NCBI RefSeq assembly: GCF_036492635.1
Contig: NZ_AP025305.1
Span: 4,606,000 to 4,669,999 of the forward strand
DNA: 64,000 nucleotides
DNA from: Aureibacter tunicatorum
Lineage (GTDB): Bacteria; Bacteroidota; Bacteroidia; Cytophagales; Cyclobacteriaceae
Direction of reading: 5' to 3'
Part shown: one piece after another, positions 44,820 to 53,965 of the stretch
Position numbering within the stretch: position 1 is the first letter of the stretch
Layout of the letters: every line of letters begins with the position of its first letter
Notes under the pieces: model-generated
The model's input: the letters and a program-made list of their open reading frames with translations, nothing else
Told to the model about the DNA's origin: nothing
Databases searched by the model: none
Position numbers and translations under genes: made by a program

Positions 44820-47800
44820 ATGAGAGCGTTTACTTTAGCAATTGCATTTACACTTTTATTTTCCTTTAATGGAATTTCCCAGCACAATTACGAATGGGTG
44901 ATTCCATTAACTAGCGAAGGGGGAAGTTTCGTCCAAGAAATAATAGAGGATGGACAAGGTAATATTCTAGCTGTCGGAAATTTCCAAGGCTCAGTGGATT
45001 TTGATCCAGGAGACGGACAATCCTTACTTGTCGCGGGAAATATCGGACAACTCAGAGAGGATCTGTTTATAGCCAAATACAGCAAAGAAGGCGAATTTAT
45101 ATTCGCAAAGCATTTGATTTCAAACACTTTCTCATCCTTAAACGATGTTTCGATCGATGCTAGCGGAAACATCTATGTAACGGGAAGAATTGAACCCAGA
45201 GCAGGAGGAGGCTCTACAACAGGACAAATAGATTTTGATCCATCAAGCCAGGCAAGCAGCACGTTAAGCACATCATCTCATAGTATTGGCTTTTTGGCTA
45301 AATATGACAGAAATGGAAATTTCATCTGGGTAAGAAGGCTTATCGGAAATAGCGCTGTCGATGCCTTGAGAATTGAAGCTAATAACCAAGGGGACACATA
45401 TATAAGCGGAATCTTTCAAGGCAGAATGCAACCTAATCCCGCTCAGACAAGTACTACTTTGAATTCAAGAGGCAGTTATGATTTCTTTGTTCTCAAATAT
45501 AACACTAGCGGAGAACATCAATGGTCATTTTCTGTAGGTAGTCAGTCAAGAGATCAATTGAATGACATGGTGCTGCAAGATAATGGAGAAATCATCTTAA
45601 CCGGTTATTTTCAAAATACTGCCGACTTTGATCCAAGAAATAATTTCACACAAAATCTAACCTCCAACGGAGGTCAAGATATTTACCTCGCCAAATACAG
45701 TTCATCAGGACAATATATTCAAGCATTCCGTATTGGAGCCGCAGGCGATGATGTGGGAGAAGCTTTAAATATTGATAGAAATGGCGAGTTAATAGTAACG
45801 GGTCGTTTCCAAAATACTGTGGACTTCGATCCCACTGGCGGGTTAGAAAACCATACCGCTCCGGACAACAGAAGAAATGCATTCATAAGTAAATACGGAA
45901 CAAACTTCAATCATACATGGACTCGTAGTATCGGAGGCAGTCAACTTGGACCATTCACGACCTCCATTTCCTCGGACAAACAAAATAATATATTCATCAC
46001 AGGTGGGTATGAAAACACTGTCGATTTCGATCCATCAGGCAGTACTTCCAATCTTACATACAGAGGAGTCATTGATATATACTTGGCAAGTTACACAAGC
46101 CAAGGTGACTTTAGGTGGGTTTTTGATCTAGGAAACTCTTCGACGGAATACGGACTGAATGTACTGGCAGACGATAAAGCGAATATATTCTTATCCGGCC
46201 AGTTTTCAGGAACTTTGAATGTAAATCCTGACAGAACCGTTCCCGACGAAATTGTTTCAGGAGATAACGGCCTCAGTTCATTCATTTCATCTTATTCGCA
46301 ATGCGAAGAAATCATTGAAAACATTTCATCATCCATTTGCAATGGAGACAGTATATTATTGCAGGGAGCTTATCAAACATTAGCAGGGATATATAGAGAC
46401 ACACTAAGCAACAGTTTAGGTTGCGATAGTATTTTAGTCACTTCCTTGACTGTGCTTCCGTCATATAGCGATACAATCACGGTAAATAAATGTTCGGGCG
46501 ACAGCATTCAAGTTGGAGAAAATCATTATTTCACCTCAGGTTTCTACCAAAACCAATTAACATCCAGCTTAGGTTGCGACAGTGTCAAGAACTATGATGT
46601 CACATTCTTGGATGCGCGCACAATACCGTTAACAGTATACAGGTGCGCGGGAGACAGTGTGTTGCTTGGAACTCACTATCAAAGTGAAGCTGGTATTTAC
46701 ACAGATACCGTATTCACGACACAAGCCTGTAATATCTATCAATTCGATCTTCGAATAGGAGAGATCAATGATGTCAGGCAAACCATTGAAATTTGCGAAG
46801 GAGACAGCTCCTTCTTCGGAAATCAATTCAGATCTATCCAAGGGACATATCATGACACATTAACCACTAATTTAGGTTGCGACAGCTTGCTTACTACCAC
46901 ATTAGTAGTCAGAGACACTTTCAATATCTATGTAAATCATAGAATCAACGATGGTGACAGCATATTGCTCGCGGGAGAATATCGATTCAGATCAGGAACC
47001 TATGTAAACAACTTGACTACTACAAGAGGTTGTGACAGCCTTATATTCAACACATTGGAAGTATTGCCGGTAAGCCATTATATTCTCAATTTAGATATTT
47101 GCGAAGATGATAGCGTCTTGGCTCAGGGAGAATACAGAAGAACCTCAGGAACATATTATGACACTCTGCAACTTCCAGACTTAAGAGACAGCGTGATCAT
47201 GACCATTCTTAATGTAATCCCTACGGTCGTCGTGGAGACACAATCAAGTCTTTGTGATGGTGACAGCATGTTTTTAGGAGGTGATTTCCAAAAAGTAGCT
47301 GGAACTTATTATGACACTCTATCTCAAGACAACGGTTGTAAAAGAGTCGTCATCACAGACTTATCAATCCTGCAAACCTATAATGTTGGGTTGATAGCCA
47401 ATATTAATGATGGAGACAGTATTCTGTTAGGTGGAGCATATCAGAAAGTCGCTGGTATTTACAATGACACACTGACTTCAGCAATTGGATGCGACAGTAT
47501 AATATCAACTACGCTCAATGTGTTTCCTGTCAATCACGTAATGCAAGACACTTCAATTTGTGAAGGCGACAGCATACTACTCGAAGAGGCTTTCCAAAAA
47601 AACAACGGAATATTCTATGATACACTGACGAATATCCAAGGTGGTGATAGCATTATTGTCACGACATTATCCATTAATCTAATCGATAGCATTGAAGTAT
47701 CTCAAGTGATCAACAATGGAGACAGCATACTAATCGGTGATAATTATTATAACAGCAGTGGCGATATATTCACTACTTATCCAGGTTCTGATGGTTGCGA

Positions 47801-49430
47801 TAGTGTTGTAATAACTAACTTGATGGTTCTGCCTGTTAATCACACTGTGCTTAATATATCTATTTGTGACGGTGAAACTTATTACGCAGAGGGCCAACTG
47901 CAAATGAACGCAGGAACATATTACGATACGCTTAGCACTAGTCTGGGAGGTGACAGCGTAATTGTCACCAATCTGGATGTGAACCCAACATATCTCATGC
48001 AAGATTCTCTCAGAATCAAACAAGGAGACAGTATTTTACTGGCTGGCGAATTTCAAAAAAACTCAGGCATATTCTACGACACGCTTAATTCTTCAAATGG
48101 TTGCGATAGTGTGATCTCCACAACATTGAATGTCATTCCATTTTACAAAATCAGCACCAGCAGTGTCATTTGCGAAGGAGATAGTATTTTGCTTGGAGGC
48201 AATTATCAGTTTAACGATGGTGTTTTCTACGACACTCTTACCTCCATAGAAGGGGCTGATAGTATTATCGTCACGCAACTAATTGTAAACCCTACTTTCA
48301 GATCTTACAGCGATCTCACTATTTGTCAGGGGGACAGCGCATTCGTCAATGGAAGTTATTATAAAAACAATGGAGTAATATATGATACTCTTCAAACGAT
48401 TCAATTATGCGATTCGATAGTAATCACAACCTTAGTTGTTCTACCGCAATATCTGATTACCAACAATGAACAAATATGCACAGGTGACAGTATTTTCCTT
48501 CAAAATGAATTTCAAAAAGAAGCAGGCATTTACTACGACACGCTTCAATCAATTCATGGATGTGATAGCGTCATCCAAACCAACCTTTCTGTTGGCATCA
48601 GTGTGAGAAATTCAGCATTCGTCGAAATATGCCCCGGCGATAGCATTCTTATCGGAGGACAATATATCAAGCAACCAGGTGTTTATTACGACACCATCAA
48701 TGTCGACAATGAATGCAGGCATGTTCTCATAACAGCATTGACTTACCGCCAGAGCTTCAATGTATCTGAATCCAAAGAATTATGCGAAGGTGATAGCATT
48801 GTCGTTGGAAATAGATTTGTCAAATCTCAAGGTGTGTATTTGGACACTCTTCGAAGCACGTTTGGTTGCGACAGTATTATTACCACAACTGTTAGAATCA
48901 AAGCCAAATCATTGCTTCCTTTCAACTTTAGCGGAAGCTTGCTTGACACACACTGTCTTAACTCCGGAGAAATCGATCTCCCTGAGAATAAATCCGGGTC
49001 CGTAAGCTACTCAGGCAATGGAGTCATAAACAACGCTTTCTTTCCAAATATCGCTGGAGCTGGAGAACATTACGTCAAATATGAATATCAACAGGAAGGG
49101 AATTTTTGCAGGCTAGCCGATAGTTTATTGCTGACAGTTTCATCATGCACCGGTCTTGAATCGCCTGAAGACAACTTGCTGTCAGTTAAAATTTCTCCTG
49201 TTCCGGTAAAAGATATTTTAAATATTAATCTGCTAATCAAAAAAGCTGGAGTGCTGGAAATTGGCATGTATGACTTGCAAGGTAAAAGGCTTCTTAAAAC
49301 AAAACCTGTAGAGCATTATTCTGGCAAGGCCACTTACGAATTCAATGTAGCGAATTACCCTTCAGGAGAATATATCATAAAGATAAGATTAAACTCCTCC
49401 ATTATTTCAAGAAAAATAATAATTGAATAG
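44820..49430 (+). CDS. T9SS surface protein: SBBP-like propeller plus 17 Cys repeats
   Basis: The 1536-residue product has a signal peptide (MRAFTLAIAFTLLFSFNGISQ). About residues 22-490 are SBBP-type beta-propeller repeats, with recurring (V/A)DFDP and 'D-x-(Y/F)-x-A-K-Y' strands (DIYLAKYSSSGQY). About 505-1370 hold 17 tandem copies of a 51-residue module of pattern I-C-x-G-D-S-I-L-L-x-G, then G-x-Y-Y-D-T-L, then G-C-D-S-I. The C terminus (about 1455-1536) is a T9SS sorting domain (VKISPVPVKDILNI, YPSGEYIIKI). By my count the mature protein has 30 Cys, one just before repeat 1, 26 in repeats and three after. It is five bases upstream of a paralogue. Probably a long surface stalk with a propeller head, for adhesion or gliding; function inferred. 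Confidence 0.93.
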   Translation: MRAFTLAIAFTLLFSFNGISQHNYEWVIPLTSEGGSFVQEIIEDGQGNILAVGNFQGSVDFDPGDGQSLLVAGNIGQLREDLFIAKYSKEGEFIFAKHLISNTFSSLNDVSIDASGNIYVTGRIEPRAGGGSTTGQIDFDPSSQASSTLSTSSHSIGFLAKYDRNGNFIWVRRLIGNSAVDALRIEANNQGDTYISGIFQGRMQPNPAQTSTTLNSRGSYDFFVLKYNTSGEHQWSFSVGSQSRDQLNDMVLQDNGEIILTGYFQNTADFDPRNNFTQNLTSNGGQDIYLAKYSSSGQYIQAFRIGAAGDDVGEALNIDRNGELIVTGRFQNTVDFDPTGGLENHTAPDNRRNAFISKYGTNFNHTWTRSIGGSQLGPFTTSISSDKQNNIFITGGYENTVDFDPSGSTSNLTYRGVIDIYLASYTSQGDFRWVFDLGNSSTEYGLNVLADDKANIFLSGQFSGTLNVNPDRTVPDEIVSGDNGLSSFISSYSQCEEIIENISSSICNGDSILLQGAYQTLAGIYRDTLSNSLGCDSILVTSLTVLPSYSDTITVNKCSGDSIQVGENHYFTSGFYQNQLTSSLGCDSVKNYDVTFLDARTIPLTVYRCAGDSVLLGTHYQSEAGIYTDTVFTTQACNIYQFDLRIGEINDVRQTIEICEGDSSFFGNQFRSIQGTYHDTLTTNLGCDSLLTTTLVVRDTFNIYVNHRINDGDSILLAGEYRFRSGTYVNNLTTTRGCDSLIFNTLEVLPVSHYILNLDICEDDSVLAQGEYRRTSGTYYDTLQLPDLRDSVIMTILNVIPTVVVETQSSLCDGDSMFLGGDFQKVAGTYYDTLSQDNGCKRVVITDLSILQTYNVGLIANINDGDSILLGGAYQKVAGIYNDTLTSAIGCDSIISTTLNVFPVNHVMQDTSICEGDSILLEEAFQKNNGIFYDTLTNIQGGDSIIVTTLSINLIDSIEVSQVINNGDSILIGDNYYNSSGDIFTTYPGSDGCDSVVITNLMVLPVNHTVLNISICDGETYYAEGQLQMNAGTYYDTLSTSLGGDSVIVTNLDVNPTYLMQDSLRIKQGDSILLAGEFQKNSGIFYDTLNSSNGCDSVISTTLNVIPFYKISTSSVICEGDSILLGGNYQFNDGVFYDTLTSIEGADSIIVTQLIVNPTFRSYSDLTICQGDSAFVNGSYYKNNGVIYDTLQTIQLCDSIVITTLVVLPQYLITNNEQICTGDSIFLQNEFQKEAGIYYDTLQSIHGCDSVIQTNLSVGISVRNSAFVEICPGDSILIGGQYIKQPGVYYDTINVDNECRHVLITALTYRQSFNVSESKELCEGDSIVVGNRFVKSQGVYLDTLRSTFGCDSIITTTVRIKAKSLLPFNFSGSLLDTHCLNSGEIDLPENKSGSVSYSGNGVINNAFFPNIAGAGEHYVKYEYQQEGNFCRLADSLLLTVSSCTGLESPEDNLLSVKISPVPVKDILNINLLIKKAGVLEIGMYDLQGKRLLKTKPVEHYSGKATYEFNVANYPSGEYIIKIRLNSSIISRKIIIE
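46335..48932 (+). repeat. 17 tandem 153-bp (51-residue) repeats
   Basis: Seventeen protein-level repeats in strict 51-residue register. Each has two potential Cys positions: C1 in ICxGDS and C2 in GCDS. C1 is missing in repeats 5, 8, 10 and 12, and C2 in repeats 6, 9, 11 and 13. DNA-level identity between copies is low, so the array is old. Confidence 0.95.
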
Positions 49431-49435
49431 TCCAA

Positions 49436-52400
49436 ATGAAAAAAACGACAAAAGCAATAATTGCGATTCTTCTCTTTTGCGCTTTGGCGCAAAGCTCATT
49501 CGCTCAGCTATATTATAATTGGGCTGTTGCAACAGGAGGAACAAGTGACGATCTCGGAAATGCCGTGCAAGTGGATCATAATGGAGCGTCTTTTTTCCTA
49601 GGGTCTTTTAGAAATACTGTAAACTTTGATACTAGAGGAGGAGATTTCAATATAACTTCTTCTGGGGGGACCGATGCCTATCTGGCTAAATATGACGAAA
49701 ATGGAATCTTGATTTTTGCTTTCAAAATAGGAGGGTCAAGCTCAGATTATGGTTATAAACTTGCGGTGGATTCTGATGGAAATGCCGTTATCGTTGGTTT
49801 CGCAAGAGGTAATATTGATTTTGACCCGTCCTCAGCCACTCGAAACCTCAATTTAACCAATGGAGGCATCTTCGTTGCAAAATATTCAAATGACGGATCA
49901 TATCTGTGGGCCAAATCAATGGGGGGAAATATTAGCCTGCCATCATCAATAGCTACCGACTCGGAAAACAATATCATACTTGGCGGAACATATACTGGAA
50001 CCATTGATATAGACCTCAACTCATCTGTCAGAAATATCACAGCAACGTCGTATCAAAACTCATATGTAGTCAAATGGAATCCTCAAGGAAACCTGCAATG
50101 GCATCGCAACTTAGGAGACTCAAGAGCTTCATATGTTTCCGTAAATGTTGTTGGAGCAGACAGCAACGACAATGTTTATTTTAGCGGTTATTATTCTGGA
50201 ACTTGGAGGATTAATCAATATCTGACCTTGTCATCCACTGCTCATGGAAGCAACAATTCCGCAGGTTTTCTAGTGCAAACCAATCGAAGCGGAGGAGTTA
50301 ACTGGGGTCGCAACCTCGAAATAGATGGAAGCAACAGAACGCAAAACCCATTTGTTGGCATCTTTGAAATGTCGGTCAGCCCACACAATGATGGAGTTTA
50401 TGTTGCAGGTCTTTACAGAGGAGCTGTTAATTTTAATCCGCCAAGAGCCAGACAAGGTGAAATTCTCAATATTGGCAATCTTCAAGAAGTTTTTGTAGCT
50501 AAATACCAGCGCAATGGACAATTCAGTTGGGTTAAATCGCTTAACGCAGGCCGAGAAATTTCTCCCACAACTTATAAGATTTCAGCAAAATATGATGGAT
50601 CTGTAATAGTAACTGGTAGCTTTAATGGTACTCTTGACGTTGGAACAACTCTACGATCAGACGGTAACAACCAATTATACTTTGTAGAATATGGTGAAGA
50701 GGGCGGACTTCTAAAATCCCAAGTATACGGCTCTCCAGGAGGGCTCTATTTGAATGAGATAACCACAGATTCAAATGACAATCTTTATCTCGCTGGATAC
50801 TTTAGAAATCAAATGGAATTTGACGGCAATTCCTTCACTTCCAATAATCGTTCATTAGACTTGGCCATAATAAAATTCTCTTCTTGCGATACCATAAGAG
50901 TTAATAACAACATTGAAATCTGTCAAGGAGACAGTGTAATGATAGGCTCTGATTATCAAAGTGTCTCAGGAACCTATGTTGAAAGATATACTACTTCGAA
51001 AGGCTGTGATAGTATCATTTCCACAGTGCTTACTGTAAACCCTTCATACTCTAATCGCAATGTTATCGAGCTTTGCAACAATGACAGTATTTATCTACAA
51101 GGAGAATATAGACAATCAAGCGGTACATATTACGATACACTTAATACAACAAATGGTTGTGATAGTGTCATCATTTCCGTATTAAGCGTTAGTCCGATAT
51201 TTGAAGAATCAAAAATTTTAAATATTAACGAAGGGGACAGTGCCTTTCTAGGTGGAAATTATCAACTCAACGGCGGTGTATACCGAGATACATTGACTAG
51301 TTATTTTGGTTGTGATAGTGTGATTATTACCTCACTCAATGTATTTCCTGTTACTCATACCCTTGTAGAAACAGTGATCTGCGAAAGCGATAGCGCATTT
51401 GTCGCTAATACCAGATATGAAACTGAAGAAGGCATGTACACAGACACTCTAAGCAATATCCTTAATTTAGATAGTGTTGTAGTCACAAACCTTATTGTAA
51501 ACGAGGTATATCGAATAAATCATAATGCCTCGATATGTTATGGAGATAGTGTATATCTTGAAGGAGCATTTCAAAAAGAAGCGGGATTATATATTGATAC
51601 CCTCAACTCGCTTACGCTTTGCGACAGTATCGTGCGAACTCAATTAAGCATTATACCTATTGACACTACCAGAATATACAGAAGCATCATAAGCGGTGAC
51701 AGCGCATTGATTGCCGGATTGTACAGAACCGAATCAGGAGAATACCCCCAACGACTTGCAAGTTCGCTTTCCTGCGATAGCATTGTAATAACAACGCTTG
51801 ATGTCTTGCCTCCATTCATGCATCAACAAGCATATGACATCTGCTCGTATGACAGCATATTTCTAGGAAATGCATACAGAAGAAGAGCTGGAATATATTA
51901 TGACACGCTAACTGCCAGCCAGGGCGGAGACAGTATAATTGTAAGCACTCTTCATATTATTCCCGAAAAGTCCAGCCAGAATTATTTTAGCATACATCAG
52001 GGAGATAGTATTTTCCTAGAAAATGCTTATCAAAAAGAAGCTGGAGTATATATGGACACCACAACTTCATCATTAGGATGCGACAGCATAATTTTCTCTA
52101 ACCTCACAGTGCATCCTGTAGAATTTACGCTAAGAGATATCAACTTATGCCAAGGCCATCAAATATATGTTGGAGGTGGTTATCAAACACTACCGGGCCA
52201 ATTTTATGATTCGCTAACATCTTCCCAAGGAGGAGATAGTATTGTTATTACCAACATTAAAATCAAACCGACATACACTAGATATTTAAACATTGGAATT
52301 TGTCCTGACGACAGCCTCCTAGTTGCAGGCACATATTATGATACAGCAGGCACATATTACGACAGTTTATTCACAACTGATGGCTGTGATAGCGTGAAAG

Positions 52401-53869
52401 TTTACCAAGTTGGAATATACAATCAGCCTCAATCATCCCAAACCCTTGAAATTTGCTCTGGAGACAGCATACTTTTACATGATAGATATGTCAATGCTGC
52501 CGGGATCTATACTGACACATTATCATCTTTTCAAAGTTGCGACAGTATTGTAACTACCACATTAATGGTGAGCCCTAATTATTTCTCACATAACAACCTA
52601 GAGATTTGCGAAGGGGACAGTATATATATATTCGGAGAATATAGAAATGAAAGCGGTATATTTTACGATTCTTTGACTACTATAAATGGGTGCGATAGCA
52701 TATTAATGGCTGTTTTAAACGTTCAACCTGTCTTTCAAACCATGAATACCGAATCCATTTGTCTAGGAGATAGTATTTTCCTTGGAGGTAATTATGTATA
52801 TAATGCGGGTCTTTATTACGATACATTGACTGCTGCCGATGGTTGCGACAGCGTAGTAATCACCGCGCTGAACGTCAGACCTAAATATCTAGTCAATCGT
52901 AGCATGAGAATTTGCCAAGGAGACAGCATTCTACTTGGAGGAAAATTTGTGAGTCAATCCGGCACATACTATGACTCACTTTTGACAAGAACTGGATGCG
53001 ACAGTATTATATCCACGCAACTAAACATTACTATCGATCAAATAACCAATGTTTTCCCCAAGATTTGCAAAGGAGATAGCATATTGCTAAGCGGAGAATA
53101 TCGCAAAAACCCTGGCGTATTTTACGATACTTTATCTTCTCCAAATGGTTGTCACCAAATCATGGCTCACCACCTTGGCTACTTTCCAAACCCTTCCAAT
53201 GAAAGGACATTAACTATTTGCCAAGGAGACAGCTTGTTTTTATCCGGCAATTACATTTCACAAGAAGGAACATACTATGACACTCTTCAAAGCTTCAATA
53301 GTTGCGATTCCGTAATCATAACTCACTTGCAGTGGAGACGTATAAATTCTGCCGATATCGACTTCTCTTACTTCACCAATACAAAGTTCTGCTCAGACAC
53401 CTCTGATTTGAATTTGCCTAGTTTTGATGGATTCACCTCCAGATATAGCGGATTGAATGTTGTCAACAATAGATTTGAAGTCAACTCAGCAGGGGTAGGA
53501 GAACATGAAGTCAACTACCGATTGTCAGACTCATTTGGTTGTGATGTCACAGGAAACTTCAATATCAATGTTCAATCATGCATCGTAGGAATAGAGAAAT
53601 TGAATATTGACAATCGATTTATAGTATATCCTAACCCTGCCAAAGATGTCTTATATATTGACATGGACCTTAATGGCCCAATCTACAACCTGAAATTGGA
53701 AATGCACGACAATACAGGTAAACTCGTTTGGGACATGGGTGAATATAAAAATTTGTCGGGTAAAAAAAGATTGGAATTCAATCGTAAAAAATCACTTGAA
53801 AGCGGTGTGTATTTCATTCATTTTCAAACGGAGAAAGAAGTACGAGCGATTAAAATCATGCTACTGTAG
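49436..53869 (+). CDS. T9SS surface protein: SBBP-like propeller plus 16 Cys repeats
   Basis: The 1477-residue protein is a paralogue of its upstream neighbour with the same plan: signal peptide (TTKAIIAILLFCALAQSSFAQ), a propeller (about 25-480) with GTDAYLAKYDENG and IDFDPSSA motifs, 16 copies of the 51-residue Cys module (about 495-1310), a linker with three Cys and a T9SS sorting domain (FIVYPNPAKDVLYI...SGVYFIHF). The five-base gap to the preceding stop makes the two genes one transcription unit. Lacking C1: repeats 3, 6, 8. Lacking C2: repeats 4, 7, 9. As in the paralogue, one Cys stands 12 residues before repeat 1 (SSCDTIR) and three follow the array, 30 in the mature form by my count. 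A shared terminator follows. Confidence 0.93.
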   Translation: MKKTTKAIIAILLFCALAQSSFAQLYYNWAVATGGTSDDLGNAVQVDHNGASFFLGSFRNTVNFDTRGGDFNITSSGGTDAYLAKYDENGILIFAFKIGGSSSDYGYKLAVDSDGNAVIVGFARGNIDFDPSSATRNLNLTNGGIFVAKYSNDGSYLWAKSMGGNISLPSSIATDSENNIILGGTYTGTIDIDLNSSVRNITATSYQNSYVVKWNPQGNLQWHRNLGDSRASYVSVNVVGADSNDNVYFSGYYSGTWRINQYLTLSSTAHGSNNSAGFLVQTNRSGGVNWGRNLEIDGSNRTQNPFVGIFEMSVSPHNDGVYVAGLYRGAVNFNPPRARQGEILNIGNLQEVFVAKYQRNGQFSWVKSLNAGREISPTTYKISAKYDGSVIVTGSFNGTLDVGTTLRSDGNNQLYFVEYGEEGGLLKSQVYGSPGGLYLNEITTDSNDNLYLAGYFRNQMEFDGNSFTSNNRSLDLAIIKFSSCDTIRVNNNIEICQGDSVMIGSDYQSVSGTYVERYTTSKGCDSIISTVLTVNPSYSNRNVIELCNNDSIYLQGEYRQSSGTYYDTLNTTNGCDSVIISVLSVSPIFEESKILNINEGDSAFLGGNYQLNGGVYRDTLTSYFGCDSVIITSLNVFPVTHTLVETVICESDSAFVANTRYETEEGMYTDTLSNILNLDSVVVTNLIVNEVYRINHNASICYGDSVYLEGAFQKEAGLYIDTLNSLTLCDSIVRTQLSIIPIDTTRIYRSIISGDSALIAGLYRTESGEYPQRLASSLSCDSIVITTLDVLPPFMHQQAYDICSYDSIFLGNAYRRRAGIYYDTLTASQGGDSIIVSTLHIIPEKSSQNYFSIHQGDSIFLENAYQKEAGVYMDTTTSSLGCDSIIFSNLTVHPVEFTLRDINLCQGHQIYVGGGYQTLPGQFYDSLTSSQGGDSIVITNIKIKPTYTRYLNIGICPDDSLLVAGTYYDTAGTYYDSLFTTDGCDSVKVYQVGIYNQPQSSQTLEICSGDSILLHDRYVNAAGIYTDTLSSFQSCDSIVTTTLMVSPNYFSHNNLEICEGDSIYIFGEYRNESGIFYDSLTTINGCDSILMAVLNVQPVFQTMNTESICLGDSIFLGGNYVYNAGLYYDTLTAADGCDSVVITALNVRPKYLVNRSMRICQGDSILLGGKFVSQSGTYYDSLLTRTGCDSIISTQLNITIDQITNVFPKICKGDSILLSGEYRKNPGVFYDTLSSPNGCHQIMAHHLGYFPNPSNERTLTICQGDSLFLSGNYISQEGTYYDTLQSFNSCDSVIITHLQWRRINSADIDFSYFTNTKFCSDTSDLNLPSFDGFTSRYSGLNVVNNRFEVNSAGVGEHEVNYRLSDSFGCDVTGNFNINVQSCIVGIEKLNIDNRFIVYPNPAKDVLYIDMDLNGPIYNLKLEMHDNTGKLVWDMGEYKNLSGKKRLEFNRKKSLESGVYFIHFQTEKEVRAIKIMLL
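50918..53366 (+). repeat. 16 tandem 153-bp (51-residue) repeats
   Basis: Same module and register as in the upstream paralogue: ICxGDS near the start, YYDTL in the middle, GCDSI about 28 residues after C1. Confidence 0.95.
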
Positions 53870-53916
53870 CAACTTGATTATAAACTCTTCATTTAACAAA
53901 AGTCGCCTCAAAAAAC

Positions 53917-53945
53917 AAAAAGCCGATGCTAAGCATCGGCTTTTT
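53917..53945. terminator. Bidirectional terminator
   Basis: AAAAAGCCGATGCT and AGCATCGGCTTTTT around one central base, between the convergent surface-protein and PpiD-like genes; A and T tracts serve both strands. Confidence 0.9.
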
Positions 53946-53965
53946 CATTCGCTTAAGAATATATA

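Noticed and set aside
46335-53366. Regular 153-base periodicity considered as a CRISPR or satellite array
   Set aside because: The period is a coding repeat of 51 residues with low DNA identity between units; there are no identical short repeats with unique spacers.
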